From Cohnella mopanensis (lineage in GTDB: Bacteria > Bacillota > Bacilli > Paenibacillales > Paenibacillaceae): DNA of 64,000 bases. This document shows positions 7,963 through 14,825 of this stretch, piece after piece. Every line of letters begins with the position of its first letter. Positions within the stretch are counted from its first letter, which is position 1. Where the stretch lies: contig NZ_JAKRWM010000006.1 of assembly GCF_022352055.1 (NCBI RefSeq), forward strand, positions 124,001-188,000, written 5' to 3'. The notes beneath the pieces are model-generated. The model had not been told where the DNA came from and did not search any database. It was given only the letters and a program-made list of their open reading frames with translations. Position numbers and translations under genes: made by a program.

Positions 7963-8808
7963 TCATAGTTTGGATTGAAAATGGACTGCACTCATCAATG
8001 GACCCGTTTCGGGTCGACGATCGATTTTGCGCGATAATGACACCGAGATTTGCCCTTCGGTCAACGTATCCTGCTCAAGATCGACGATCGGACTTAGCAC
8101 GGTTAAATAACGGCGCTCGGACATCATTAGCGGAATTTTCACGACACTTGTTAGGCTTTGAGCAAGCTCCACGACAGCTGCCGTCTGCTCGCTTAACGTT
8201 CGTCCTATGACATGGCCAATCGCTTTTTTGCGAACCTCGATCGTAGCCGCTCTTGTACTCGCGCTAGTTTCAATGCCTTCCAATCTCCAAAGAATGGATG
8301 GCCGAACGTAGTCGGTAGGCCATTGGCCGCAGTATACCTGCCAGTCATCGCTGTCCAACGAATCTTTGGTCCAGTTCGAGAGGGCTTCCAGCCAGGCATC
8401 TTCCTGCGAGTTTGCCGGTTCCGATCCTCTTCGCACGGAGATGACGGAAAAACGAAGCCCCCGGGTTAGAGCATTCCGCTCGGCGTCGACTTTGTCGGTT
8501 CCGACATTCCCGTCATATTGACAGGTAAACGCTTCGTTCGTATCCGGATCCGTGACGGCTTGTCCATCAAGCGCTGTAACGATAAGCCTTGATAGCTCAT
8601 CTACATCGGCGAAATCCGTTTGGGATACGTAAGGCCAGATTTCGAACGAGGTTCGTAATCCCGTCCAAAGCGTGTCTATCGAATCAGCACCTTGCAATAG
8701 TAGAACGTAGGGCTTATCCAGGTTATCCGCCGGATCATGTACTTCAACGACCCTGCCGTCAATTAACGGGATAGCCTGAATCAACCTTTGTTCGATACCC
8801 GATCTCAT
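7963..8808 (-). CDS. Putative tail terminator / head-tail joining protein, enlarged
   Basis: This 281-residue protein fills the position just upstream of the small gene and sheath where contractile-tail operons encode the tail terminator. The N-terminal half (RSGIEQRLIQAIPLIDGRVV... PYVLLLQGADSIDTLW, and later TRGLRFSVISVR) looks like a tail-terminator fold. The second half (about 150-281) repeats a similar beta-rich character with DWQVYCGQWPTDYVRPSILW and is not recognised. PBSX XkdJ is about half this length, so a fusion or duplication is possible. Its ATG overlaps the stop of a 14-codon leader ORF. It is the first full-size structural gene of the operon, with no head genes before it. Confidence 0.55.
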   Translation of the reverse strand: MRSGIEQRLIQAIPLIDGRVVEVHDPADNLDKPYVLLLQGADSIDTLWTGLRTSFEIWPYVSQTDFADVDELSRLIVTALDGQAVTDPDTNEAFTCQYDGNVGTDKVDAERNALTRGLRFSVISVRRGSEPANSQEDAWLEALSNWTKDSLDSDDWQVYCGQWPTDYVRPSILWRLEGIETSASTRAATIEVRKKAIGHVIGRTLSEQTAAVVELAQSLTSVVKIPLMMSERRYLTVLSPIVDLEQDTLTEGQISVSLSRKIDRRPETGPLMSAVHFQSKL

Positions 8809-8849
8809 AACAGAAGCCCATAGCGATCAGGTAAGTTAATCATTGCCAT
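8805..8849 (-). CDS. 14-residue mini-ORF translationally coupled to the first tail gene
   Basis: A strong ribosome site (GAGAGGAGGATG, about 8852-8864) precedes an ATG at 8849 that encodes MAMINLPDRYGLLL and stops at TGA 8805-8807. That stop overlaps the ATG of the 281-residue gene as ATGA. The larger gene has no obvious ribosome site of its own, so its translation is probably coupled to this short ORF. It may be a true leader peptide, or the N-terminal stub of a deleted phage gene. It is too short to assign by homology. Confidence 0.55.
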   Translation of the reverse strand: MAMINLPDRYGLLL

Positions 8850-8891
8850 GTTCATCCTCCTCTCAAGCAATTTGTCCTCTCACTATTAGGT

Positions 8892-8909
8892 GGCAACCGT
8901 ACGACAACC
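8892..8909 (-). promoter_or_regulatory. Pair of GGTTGYC direct repeats upstream of the tail operon
   Basis: On the minus strand GGTTGTC (8909-8903) and GGTTGCC (8898-8892) lie 11 bp apart, one helical turn, about 45-60 bp upstream of the leader ORF. This is where a promoter served by the sigma-like activator would sit. No clear sigma-A promoter is visible in this gap. The role is inferred from position only. Confidence 0.3.
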
Positions 8910-8922
8910 CTATACTACCGAT

Positions 8923-9504
8923 TTACCCTACCAGAATAACGATGCTGTTGACGTTGTCCGCGACTTTCCGCTGGGCGCGCGTCATGTAGGTGCCTACGCT
9001 GGATTTGCTGATATTCAGCAGGGCTGCAATCTCAGAGAATGAGTAGCATTCACCATGGGCTAGCATGTAGCAGTTGCGTTCTCTCTCCGTTAATCCGCGA
9101 AGGGCGGCTTCGAGCCGAAATCGGCTCGCTTCTGTTTCCTCTTTAGAAGCCCCGGGCGCTTCCCCACTATTCGGAATCGTCGGCAGCTTGGCCGGATCCG
9201 TTAGCACTTCCCTTTGATATCCCGCGCGGCGTTCGATCCCTCTCTGGTTACCGGGTCTCCTCCCCGTCTGCAGCCATTCGATTACATAAGAGCAGCTTGC
9301 GATCATTTCGATGACCAATCGCCGATCCTTATCTATAGTAAGAATCTCATTCATATCTTCAAGAGTTCTAACCGGCTCCAGCATGCTAATTTGGACTGTC
9401 AGTTCATCCGCCTTGCGAAGCAGCGTTCTCCTTGTCTCCAAATAACTCTCTAATGTAGCTGGTCCAAGATTGGTGACACGGTAGGTTTTCGAATAAGTAT
9501 TCAT
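8923..9504 (-). CDS. Sigma-70 region 4-like phage activator (Xpf/RinA type)
   Basis: A 193-residue protein whose C-terminal part (about 135-185) is a sigma region-4 helix-turn-helix: LTERERNCYMLAHGECYSF followed by SEIAALLNISKSSVGTYMTR. The N-terminal half is helical and matches no core sigma region 2, so this is a phage-type positive regulator like PBSX Xpf or RinA/ArpU proteins, which switch on late genes. It is the first gene transcribed from the repressor-controlled minus promoter at 9644-9672 and lies directly before the tail genes. The ATG at 9504 has AAAGGAGTG at good distance. It probably activates the tail operon starting near 8900. Confidence 0.8.
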   Translation of the reverse strand: MNTYSKTYRVTNLGPATLESYLETRRTLLRKADELTVQISMLEPVRTLEDMNEILTIDKDRRLVIEMIASCSYVIEWLQTGRRPGNQRGIERRAGYQREVLTDPAKLPTIPNSGEAPGASKEETEASRFRLEAALRGLTERERNCYMLAHGECYSFSEIAALLNISKSSVGTYMTRAQRKVADNVNSIVILVG

Positions 9505-9524
9505 AGGTTCACTCCTTTTTTAGT

Positions 9525-9721
9525 TTTGCCAATTTGGCAAACAAATAAAATAAGAAAATCACTTAGTAAAAGCTTCATCTAAAAAAATCACGCCTACTAT
9601 GCGAACGCCTGTTTGAAAATTACCATTTCGGTAATGTCCACTCATCATATATTACCAAATAGGCAAAGTCAATCGATATTTTACCAAAATGGTAAAGTTT
9701 AAGGTTTACCAAAACGGAAAA
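9525..9721. promoter_or_regulatory. Five 17-bp operator-like palindromes for the XRE repressor
   Basis: Five sites share the form TTtrCCA-n5-GGyAAA: 9525-9541 (perfect 8-1-8 palindrome), 9619-9635, 9651-9667, 9680-9696 (near-perfect) and 9705-9721. They fall between the divergent activator and repressor genes and overlap both predicted promoters: one lies in the spacer of the minus promoter, one at its start point, and one covers the -35 of the plus promoter. Binding by the adjacent XRE protein is inferred. Confidence 0.8.
9644..9672 (-). promoter_or_regulatory. Sigma-A-type promoter for the tail activator gene
   Basis: Minus strand TTGACT (9672-9667), 17-bp spacer, TATGAT (9649-9644). The operator-like site 9651-9667 fills the spacer and site 9619-9635 covers the expected start point, so a bound repressor would block this promoter. 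The transcript would have a leader of about 130 bases before the ATG at 9504. Confidence 0.7.
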
Positions 9722-9733
9722 CACTGGTATACT
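9705..9733 (+). promoter_or_regulatory. Promoter of the XRE repressor gene
   Basis: TTTACC (9705-9710), 17-bp spacer and TATACT (9728-9733), about 31 bp before the repressor ATG. The fifth operator-like site overlaps the -35 element, which suggests negative autoregulation. Confidence 0.6.
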
Positions 9734-9764
9734 AAAACTATCCTAATAAAGAAGGTAGATTACA

Positions 9765-10169
9765 ATGTCGTTGGGTTTGCGACTTCGGGAACGACGCGAG
9801 AAATTCGGCAAAACGCAACTAGATGCGGCCAAACACTTAGGTATAAGCAACGTTCAGCTCTCCCGATACGAATCCGATGACCGTAAGCCTGATCCCGACA
9901 TGCTCAGCCGTTTCGCGGAATATTACCGCACGTCGACGGATTACTTACTCGGACGGACTGACAACGCATCCTCGGACCTCCTCGATTCCCCCGGCACGAT
10001 CGAATACCCGGCCTTCGAGGAATTTATCAGCAATCCCGAACACGGGGTATTTTTCAAAGATTATTTGAATGCGCCGGAAGAACGTAAAGAGGAAATGCGC
10101 CGCTTCTGGGAGTTCATACAGGAGAAGGAAAAGGGTAGGAAACCAGGGGATCAACAGGGAAATAACTAG
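9765..10169 (+). CDS. XRE-family repressor of the tail module
   Basis: A 134-residue protein with an N-terminal Cro/CI-type helix-turn-helix (residues about 4-62: KTQLDAAKHLGISNVQLSRY, then RKPDPDMLSRFAEYYRTSTD and the typical YLLGR end). The C-terminal half is acidic and helical (NAPEERKEEMRRFWEFIQEK) with no peptidase motif, so it cannot self-cleave like LexA/CI. That agrees with control by the ImmA-like protease encoded next, as in ImmR/ImmA of ICEBs1. GAAGGTAG lies before the ATG. It reads away from the tail genes and is followed by a terminator at 10179. Confidence 0.9.
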   Translation: MSLGLRLRERREKFGKTQLDAAKHLGISNVQLSRYESDDRKPDPDMLSRFAEYYRTSTDYLLGRTDNASSDLLDSPGTIEYPAFEEFISNPEHGVFFKDYLNAPEERKEEMRRFWEFIQEKEKGRKPGDQQGNN

Positions 10170-10178
10170 TAACGCGCC

Positions 10179-10204
10179 AAGCCCGCAAGGGCTTTTCTTT
10201 TCCC
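10179..10204 (+). terminator. Terminator after the repressor gene
   Basis: AAGCCC (10179-10184), GCAA loop, GGGCTT (10189-10194), then a T-rich run. It may reduce, but need not stop, read-through into the protease gene. Confidence 0.7.
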
Positions 10205-10245
10205 ATTAAATACGAACATACATTCTCATTAAGAAGGACGGGACT

Positions 10246-10806
10246 ATGTACCGATACTATCAAACGACGCCATTGGAACAATGGATAGATCAGTTGTGGC
10301 TTAAATCCGGAATCACGGCCCCTTCGCAGTTGAACGTTGAAGAAGTAGCCTCGCGCCTTGATGTGTGGGTACATTACTTGAAGGATACTAGCCGCGCCCT
10401 GGAGTACATGGGCATGCGTTCCATCTTGATCGATCAGCGGCAAAATCGAGACGCACAATGGGAAGACTTCCTGCATGAGCTGTGCCATGTTCTTCGGCAT
10501 GCCGGGAATCAAACAACGATGCCCCGCCTATTCTGCGAAGGTCAGGAAGCCGAGGCCAATCGGTTCGTATTGTATGCGGCTATGCCCTTCTCCATGCTGA
10601 GACAGCTCAAATTTCCAGAGCGAATGGATGAAGCTTCGGACGTGATCTCCCTGCATTTCGGTGTTTCGCACGAACTTGCCCACAAGAGATTAGAGCAAAT
10701 CCAACGTAGAATGTTCGCGGCTATTATATGGGAAGAAGCGTTGAAACAAGAATCGAAGCAGATGTTGCTGCAAGTCGGAAGTCATGTCAAAAACGCGGCC
10801 CTCTAG
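10246..10806 (+). CDS. ImmA/IrrE-family metallopeptidase
   Basis: A 186-residue protein with the zinc-binding HELCH motif (residues 77-81) and a downstream EAEANRF helix (101-107) that supplies the third ligand, the signature of the ImmA/IrrE family. ImmA of ICEBs1 cleaves its cognate XRE repressor when DNA damage or a peptide signal is sensed. The position directly after the XRE repressor supports the same role here. The substrate is inferred. GAAGGACGGG precedes the ATG. Its last codons and stop lie within the palindromic terminator shared with the convergent lipoprotein gene. Confidence 0.85.
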   Translation: MYRYYQTTPLEQWIDQLWLKSGITAPSQLNVEEVASRLDVWVHYLKDTSRALEYMGMRSILIDQRQNRDAQWEDFLHELCHVLRHAGNQTTMPRLFCEGQEAEANRFVLYAAMPFSMLRQLKFPERMDEASDVISLHFGVSHELAHKRLEQIQRRMFAAIIWEEALKQESKQMLLQVGSHVKNAAL

Positions 10807-10817
10807 AGGACCGCGTT
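10792..10817 (-). terminator. Palindromic terminator between convergent genes (copy 1)
   Basis: A 26-bp near-perfect palindrome (AACGCGG...CCGCGTT) centred on TCTAGA. On the minus strand it is followed by TTTTTGAC, so it ends the lipoprotein transcript. It differs by one base from a second copy at 11681-11706. Confidence 0.75.
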
Positions 10818-10834
10818 CCATTAGTCGATATCGT

Positions 10835-11518
10835 TTACTCGTACGTCCAAGACGCTGCAATCTCTCTGGCTTGATCAAAAAATTTATCAAAGCTGTTTTC
10901 TTCGGCTGTGTAGCTAACTACGTAGGCTTTTCCACTCGAGATCGTTATGCTTTGTAGCCACTTTAATTTTTTTCCACCTTCACCTTTCCCTTTGTATATC
11001 AGATTAAAGTATTCTTTTCCGTTCCCAGCTGTCGCGAACGCTTCATTCTCGAACACGTAATCCTCAATATACTGTTCCAACTGTTGCTTCGTAATCTTTG
11101 CATAATCCGCCAACGTTATATCTTGTCCGCCTAAATCCTCAATAATGAAATTTATGTTTTCACTAAATTTATCTTTGTTATTCTCTAGAGGCGCCATGAA
11201 AACGGGAATTCCAGACAAGCTTTTCACAGTCCAGTCCTCCGGATATTGGATGGTCATACCTAAAGCTTTGTCTTCGTACATTTTGAATCCCGCTGCAACT
11301 TCAGATGACGCGGATGCGCTCGCTTCTGCGGACGGCGAAGCCGATTTAGAAGCTGAAGGCGAAGCGGAAGGGGATGCAACTGCAGATGGCGAAGAGGATG
11401 CCGACGGAGACGCGTTCTTAGAATCGTCATTATCGTCCCCGCATGCGCTCAAAGCTAGAGCTAACACTCCTAAAGCAATAGACATTTTCAATATTTGTTT
11501 CGATGATTTTTTCTTCAT
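10835..11518 (-). CDS. Lipoprotein with PsbP/DcrB-like domain (paralogue 1)
   Basis: A 227-residue lipoprotein starting at the ATG at 11518, which has AGGGGGATATGGAG before it (the frame is open to 11545). A signal peptide ends in the lipobox LSAC, followed by a SPSAS-rich linker of about 50 residues. The folded C-terminal domain (GFKMYEDKALGMTIQYPEDW to the end) has the layout of PsbP/DcrB/Mog1-like domains: an early YPEDW turn and a late SGKAYVVSYTAEENSFDKF strand. The function of such bacterial lipoproteins is unknown. It would sit on the outer face of the membrane. It is a tandem paralogue of 11726-12394, with the same lipobox, linker type and C terminus. Confidence 0.75.
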   Translation of the reverse strand: MKKKSSKQILKMSIALGVLALALSACGDDNDDSKNASPSASSSPSAVASPSASPSASKSASPSAEASASASSEVAAGFKMYEDKALGMTIQYPEDWTVKSLSGIPVFMAPLENNKDKFSENINFIIEDLGGQDITLADYAKITKQQLEQYIEDYVFENEAFATAGNGKEYFNLIYKGKGEGGKKLKWLQSITISSGKAYVVSYTAEENSFDKFFDQAREIAASWTYE

Positions 11519-11680
11519 TCTCCATATCCCCCTAATGAGCATCAATAGTTGTTATTTCCTAATTCAGCATTATTCGACAAGAATACAATATTTTCCTTAT
11601 ATAGTAAAGAATTTTGACATCCCCCCTCAAAAGGAAAACAGAGGATTGTATCGCTGCTGAAAGTAGGACTTTATGCAAAA

Positions 11681-11706
11681 AACGCGGCCCTCTAGAGGGC
11701 CGCGTT
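11681..11706 (-). terminator. Palindromic terminator (copy 2)
   Basis: A perfect 26-bp palindrome followed on the minus strand by TTTTTTGC, 19 bp after the stop of the second lipoprotein gene. It is nearly identical to the copy at 10792-10817, so the gene was probably duplicated together with its terminator. Confidence 0.8.
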
Positions 11707-11725
11707 GTCGTTCAATACATGAGAA

Positions 11726-12394
11726 TTAATAATCCCAAGATTCGGCGATCGATCCCGCTTGATCAACAAATTTATCGAAGCTGCCTTCTTCTGCCGTATA
11801 AGTAATGACATAAGCTTTGCCTTCGATGATCGCGAAGCTTTGTTGCCATTTCAAGTTGTACTCGCCTTGTTTTCCGCTATAGAGAAGGTTATACGCTTCA
11901 ACGCCGTCTTCGGAGCTTGCGCCCTCATCTTCGAGTTTGAAGCCGGTGATTAGCGCGCCCAGCTGCTGTTTCGTAGCGTCTACGTAATCAGCCAACTTAA
12001 CTTTTTGCCCGCCCAAATCTTGAATCAAGAAGTTAATATTTTCTTGGAACATGTCGCTGTCGTTTTCTCTAGGAGACAAGAATGCCACGATTGCTCCACC
12101 AATGTTTTCTTGGTAAGTCCAATCTTCCGGGTATTGGAAAGTTGTTCCGTAAGTACCGTCTTTGAAAGTCTTGAATCCAGCAGCAGCTTCCGTAGATGCG
12201 GAAGGGGATGCCTCGGCGGAAGCCGACGGCGATGCGGATGGTGTTTCCGATGCAGAAGCCGATGGAGAAACCGATGCGGACGGAGAAGCGTTATTCTTAT
12301 CGTCTTTGGAACCTCCGCATGCACTTAGTGCTAGTGCCAACAAACCTAATGCAACAGACATTTTTAATGCTTTTCTCGATGAATTTCTCTTCAT
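11726..12394 (-). CDS. Lipoprotein with PsbP/DcrB-like domain (paralogue 2)
   Basis: A 222-residue lipoprotein: signal peptide with lipobox LSAC, a linker of SPSAS repeats (about residues 35-68), then a domain with FQYPEDWTYQENIGGAIVAF, INFLIQDLGGQKVKLADY and the closing KAYVITYTAEEGSFDKFVDQ. These blocks align with the paralogue downstream, which shows a tandem duplication. The PsbP/DcrB-like fold is suggested by the YPEDW turn and length. It is probably surface-anchored, with unknown function. The gene has its own ribosome site (AAAGGGGATTAGG) and a terminator copy. Confidence 0.75.
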   Translation of the reverse strand: MKRNSSRKALKMSVALGLLALALSACGGSKDDKNNASPSASVSPSASASETPSASPSASAEASPSASTEAAAGFKTFKDGTYGTTFQYPEDWTYQENIGGAIVAFLSPRENDSDMFQENINFLIQDLGGQKVKLADYVDATKQQLGALITGFKLEDEGASSEDGVEAYNLLYSGKQGEYNLKWQQSFAIIEGKAYVITYTAEEGSFDKFVDQAGSIAESWDY

Positions 12395-12525
12395 GATCCT
12401 AATCCCCTTTGTTCGGGCGTTATATAGTTAAATTATTCCAATTGGAATTTGCCCTTCGACAAGAATACAGGATTTTCCTTATATAGTAAAGCGTTTCGAC
12501 AAATTTCACCATTTCTTCACAAAAC

Positions 12526-12562
12526 AAAAATCCCCGTCTACCCGAAGGGTAGAACGAGGATC
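12526..12562 (-). terminator. Terminator after tRNA-Thr(UGU)
   Basis: Minus-strand stem ATCCTCGTTCTACCC / GGGTAGACGGGGAT (with a mismatch) around a TTC loop, followed by TTTTTG. It lies 13 bp beyond the tRNA CCA end. Confidence 0.8.
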
Positions 12563-12574
12563 GATTGACGTAAA

Positions 12575-12650
<76 letters not shown>

Positions 12651-12753
12651 GTATTAATGGCTCACAAGATAAGATAATACCATCATCTCGTGATGTTTGC
12701 AATACAAAATCCATATTTTTTTTAGGGAAATAACGATTTTAAAAAACAATCGA

Positions 12754-12790
12754 AAATAGACCGTCTCGTCCAAACAAGAACGGTCTATTT
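12754..12790 (-). terminator. Terminator after the polysaccharide deacetylase
   Basis: Inverted repeat AATAGACCGT (12755-12764) and ACGGTCTATT (12780-12789), T-rich on the minus-strand exit side. It separates the deacetylase from the downstream tRNA. Confidence 0.7.
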
Positions 12791-12834
12791 CCCCCGAAGC
12801 CTCATACAAGGTAATCCTCGCTAAATGCATACCC

Positions 12835-13581
12835 TCACTTTCGAACTTCCTTTGAAGCCGACGATTTAATCAATTCGGAAACGGTCACGAACCGATATCC
12901 TCTGGCACGCAATTCAGGCAGAATGATTCCGATCGCCTCTATCGTTTGCGTTTTCCCTTGAACATGGTCGTGGAATAAAACAATATCTCCGTTTCGTGCG
13001 TTTCGTATGACCTTATCTCCGATTTTCCTTGCGCCGGGTTTGCTCCAATCCCTCGTATCTTGATGCCATGACCACATGACGGGAACTAAGCCCATCCGGT
13101 TGGAAACCTGAACGATCGTATCGTCGTATAAGCCGCCCGGCGGACGAAACAACGAAGATTTTTTACCTGTTGCTTGAAATATGACTCGCTCGGTACGTTC
13201 GATTTCTTGCTGTACGAGCCCTGCCGAAGAGGGACGTTTGAAGTAAACGTGATTATATGTATGGTTTGCCACCTCATGTCCCTCTTGTACGATACGCTTA
13301 GCGATCTCGGGATATTTCATAACCCGGTTGCCGATGACGAAGAAGGTAGCTTTCGCTTCGTATTTATCGAGTAAATCCAATATTTGATTCGTCTGAACCT
13401 TGTCCGGCCCGTCATCGAACGTTAATGCGATCATCTTCTGATCGGTTTGAACTTCCCAAATCATTTCCCCTTTTTTCTCATAATAGTAACGATCCTTTTT
13501 AAAAGGCAATGCTTCCGCCTTGTTGTTCAAGAGCAGCACAGAAAGGCTTATAAAACACAGCAAATATTTCCGATTAATCAT
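12835..13581 (-). CDS. Secreted polysaccharide deacetylase (NodB family)
   Basis: A 248-residue secreted carbohydrate esterase family 4 enzyme. Residues 1-24 form a signal peptide ending KAEA. The NodB domain shows motif 1 TFDDGPD (54-60, metal Asp57) and motif 2 HTYNH (108-112), then the FRPPGG and LFHDH motifs that carry catalytic and substrate residues. Such enzymes remove acetyl groups from peptidoglycan or chitin-like sugars; B. subtilis PdaA/PdaB act in spore and cell-wall metabolism. All catalytic residues are present. It is a single gene with its own terminator. The exact substrate cannot be read from the sequence. Confidence 0.92.
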   Translation of the reverse strand: MINRKYLLCFISLSVLLLNNKAEALPFKKDRYYYEKKGEMIWEVQTDQKMIALTFDDGPDKVQTNQILDLLDKYEAKATFFVIGNRVMKYPEIAKRIVQEGHEVANHTYNHVYFKRPSSAGLVQQEIERTERVIFQATGKKSSLFRPPGGLYDDTIVQVSNRMGLVPVMWSWHQDTRDWSKPGARKIGDKVIRNARNGDIVLFHDHVQGKTQTIEAIGIILPELRARGYRFVTVSELIKSSASKEVRK

Positions 13582-13739
13582 GAATCACCGTCCTTAGATG
13601 AATGCGCAATAACTGTAGGCTTTCGAAAATGCAACGATCTCATACATTGGAATTGTTTCACACTCATTTCTGCTAAGCAGAAGGACATAATGACTCAGGG
13701 GACAAACATCCCTCACTCAAATTCCAAGGAGGCTATTCC

Positions 13740-14048
13740 ATGAAGAAGGCAGTTATCACGTTCGTATCCGCTTGTATGCTTCTCACCGCAGGCTCGGCAG
13801 CTTATGCTTCGGCGCCGGTGGCGGAGAAAAAGCACGAACACAAAGTTCACACGAAGAGCACCCACGAGAAGAAAATGAAAGCTCATGCTACAAAGAAACA
13901 TAAACACCACCCAAGCAAACTTCATGCGAAAAGTATTCATTCCAAAAGCCTTCATTCGAAGAGCCTTCACTCCAAGAGCCTGAGAGCAAAAGACATCACT
14001 GAAATGCCGAAAACAGGCTTCGGCGGCGCAAGCGAAAAAACGGAATAA
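13740..14048 (+). CDS. Secreted His/Lys-rich repeat protein with an MPKTG motif
   Basis: A 102-residue protein with a clear signal peptide (cleavage near AYA-S, residue 23). The mature part is very basic and rich in His and Lys, with tandem HSKSL units (about 67-81) preceded by HAKSI. Near the end there is MPKTG (89-93), which resembles a sortase LPxTG signal, but no hydrophobic segment follows; the protein ends FGGASEKTE. The next gene is a sortase. It may therefore be a sortase partner or a metal/polyanion-binding cell-wall protein. No family is recognised. AAGGAGG precedes the ATG, and a small hairpin lies upstream at 13668-13682. Confidence 0.75.
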   Translation: MKKAVITFVSACMLLTAGSAAYASAPVAEKKHEHKVHTKSTHEKKMKAHATKKHKHHPSKLHAKSIHSKSLHSKSLHSKSLRAKDITEMPKTGFGGASEKTE

Positions 14049-14055
14049 AGGAGTA

Positions 14056-14093
14056 AAGAGGGGATTATGCTCCTCCCCTCTTATTCTTCATGA
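14056..14093 (+). promoter_or_regulatory. Hairpin with 8-codon ORF coupled to the sortase start
   Basis: AAGAGGGG (14056-14063) can pair with CCCCTCTT (14075-14082). Inside lies an ATG (14067) that opens an 8-codon ORF (MLLPSYSS) whose TGA overlaps the sortase ATG at 14090. The sortase has no ribosome site of its own, so coupling or hairpin-controlled translation is plausible. Confidence 0.4.
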
Positions 14094-14749
14094 TGAAAAA
14101 ATGGCCGTTGCTTGTTCTTACGATAACGATTCTCGTCGGAAGCACGAATTGCGGCAAGCCAAGTGTGAGACCAGATCAAAATTTATCCGAAGATCATTCA
14201 AGCACCGGTAAAAAAGTGGTTGAATCCAAGGCTCCCAGCGTCAGCCCTAAAAGCCAGCAACCTAAGAAAAAATGGGCTAGCAACGGAATTATTCCTGCAA
14301 GAATATACATTCCCGCCATTGACGTTCATGCCGAGATCGAACCCGTAAGCGTAACAAACAAAGGACAAATGGCAGTTCCGCACAGCACGGGAAAAGTTGG
14401 ATATTTATCGGATGGCATTTTACCCGGAGCTATCGGAAACGCCATCATGGACGGGCATGTCGATTCGTACGTAGGTCCGGCTGTTTTCTTCAATCTGAAG
14501 AAACTCAAGAAGGGCGATTCCGTATACGTGAAGAACAATAAAGGATATTCTGTCCCATTTATCGTTGAATCCGTCGAATCCTTCCAAACTTCAGAAGCAC
14601 CCATTAAAAGAATTTTCGGGCATATCGATGAGCCCCGTCTCAATCTCATCACGTGCACTGGGAAATACAGCAGAAAAAAACGGGAGCATGAAGCGAGGCT
14701 TGTCGTCTTTACGAAGCGGCTTGCGGATAAACCGATCCTTAACGGTTAA
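14090..14749 (+). CDS. Sortase (class D/F-like), possibly lipid-anchored
   Basis: A 219-residue cysteine transpeptidase of the sortase fold. The catalytic triad is visible: His123 in AIMDGHVDS, Cys189 in LNLITCTG and Arg203 in EHEARLVVF. The N terminus is a signal sequence ending GSTNCG; Cys21 could be a weak lipobox, as in some class F-like sortases, or the segment may be a simple membrane anchor. A Lys/Ser/Pro-rich linker (25-62) precedes the catalytic domain. The likely substrate candidate is the MPKTG-containing protein encoded just upstream, 41 bp away. Class assignment is tentative. Confidence 0.85.
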   Translation: MMKKWPLLVLTITILVGSTNCGKPSVRPDQNLSEDHSSTGKKVVESKAPSVSPKSQQPKKKWASNGIIPARIYIPAIDVHAEIEPVSVTNKGQMAVPHSTGKVGYLSDGILPGAIGNAIMDGHVDSYVGPAVFFNLKKLKKGDSVYVKNNKGYSVPFIVESVESFQTSEAPIKRIFGHIDEPRLNLITCTGKYSRKKREHEARLVVFTKRLADKPILNG

Positions 14750-14778
14750 TCGATAGCCATTTTTTAAGCTCATTTAAC

Positions 14779-14825
14779 AGCCCTCTGGATCTCCAATAAG
14801 AGATCGAGGGCTTCCTTTAATTTTA
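14779..14825 (+). terminator. Terminator after the sortase gene
   Basis: AGCCCTC-tg-GATCTC pairs with GAGATC-GAGGGCT around a CAATAA loop, followed by TTCCTTTAATTTT. It lies 30 bp after the sortase stop. Confidence 0.8.

Noticed and set aside
12180-12300. Repeated GAGGC/GCATCCG-like units resembling a repeat array
   Set aside because: They are the SPSAS codon repeats of the lipoprotein linker, not a CRISPR or regulatory array.
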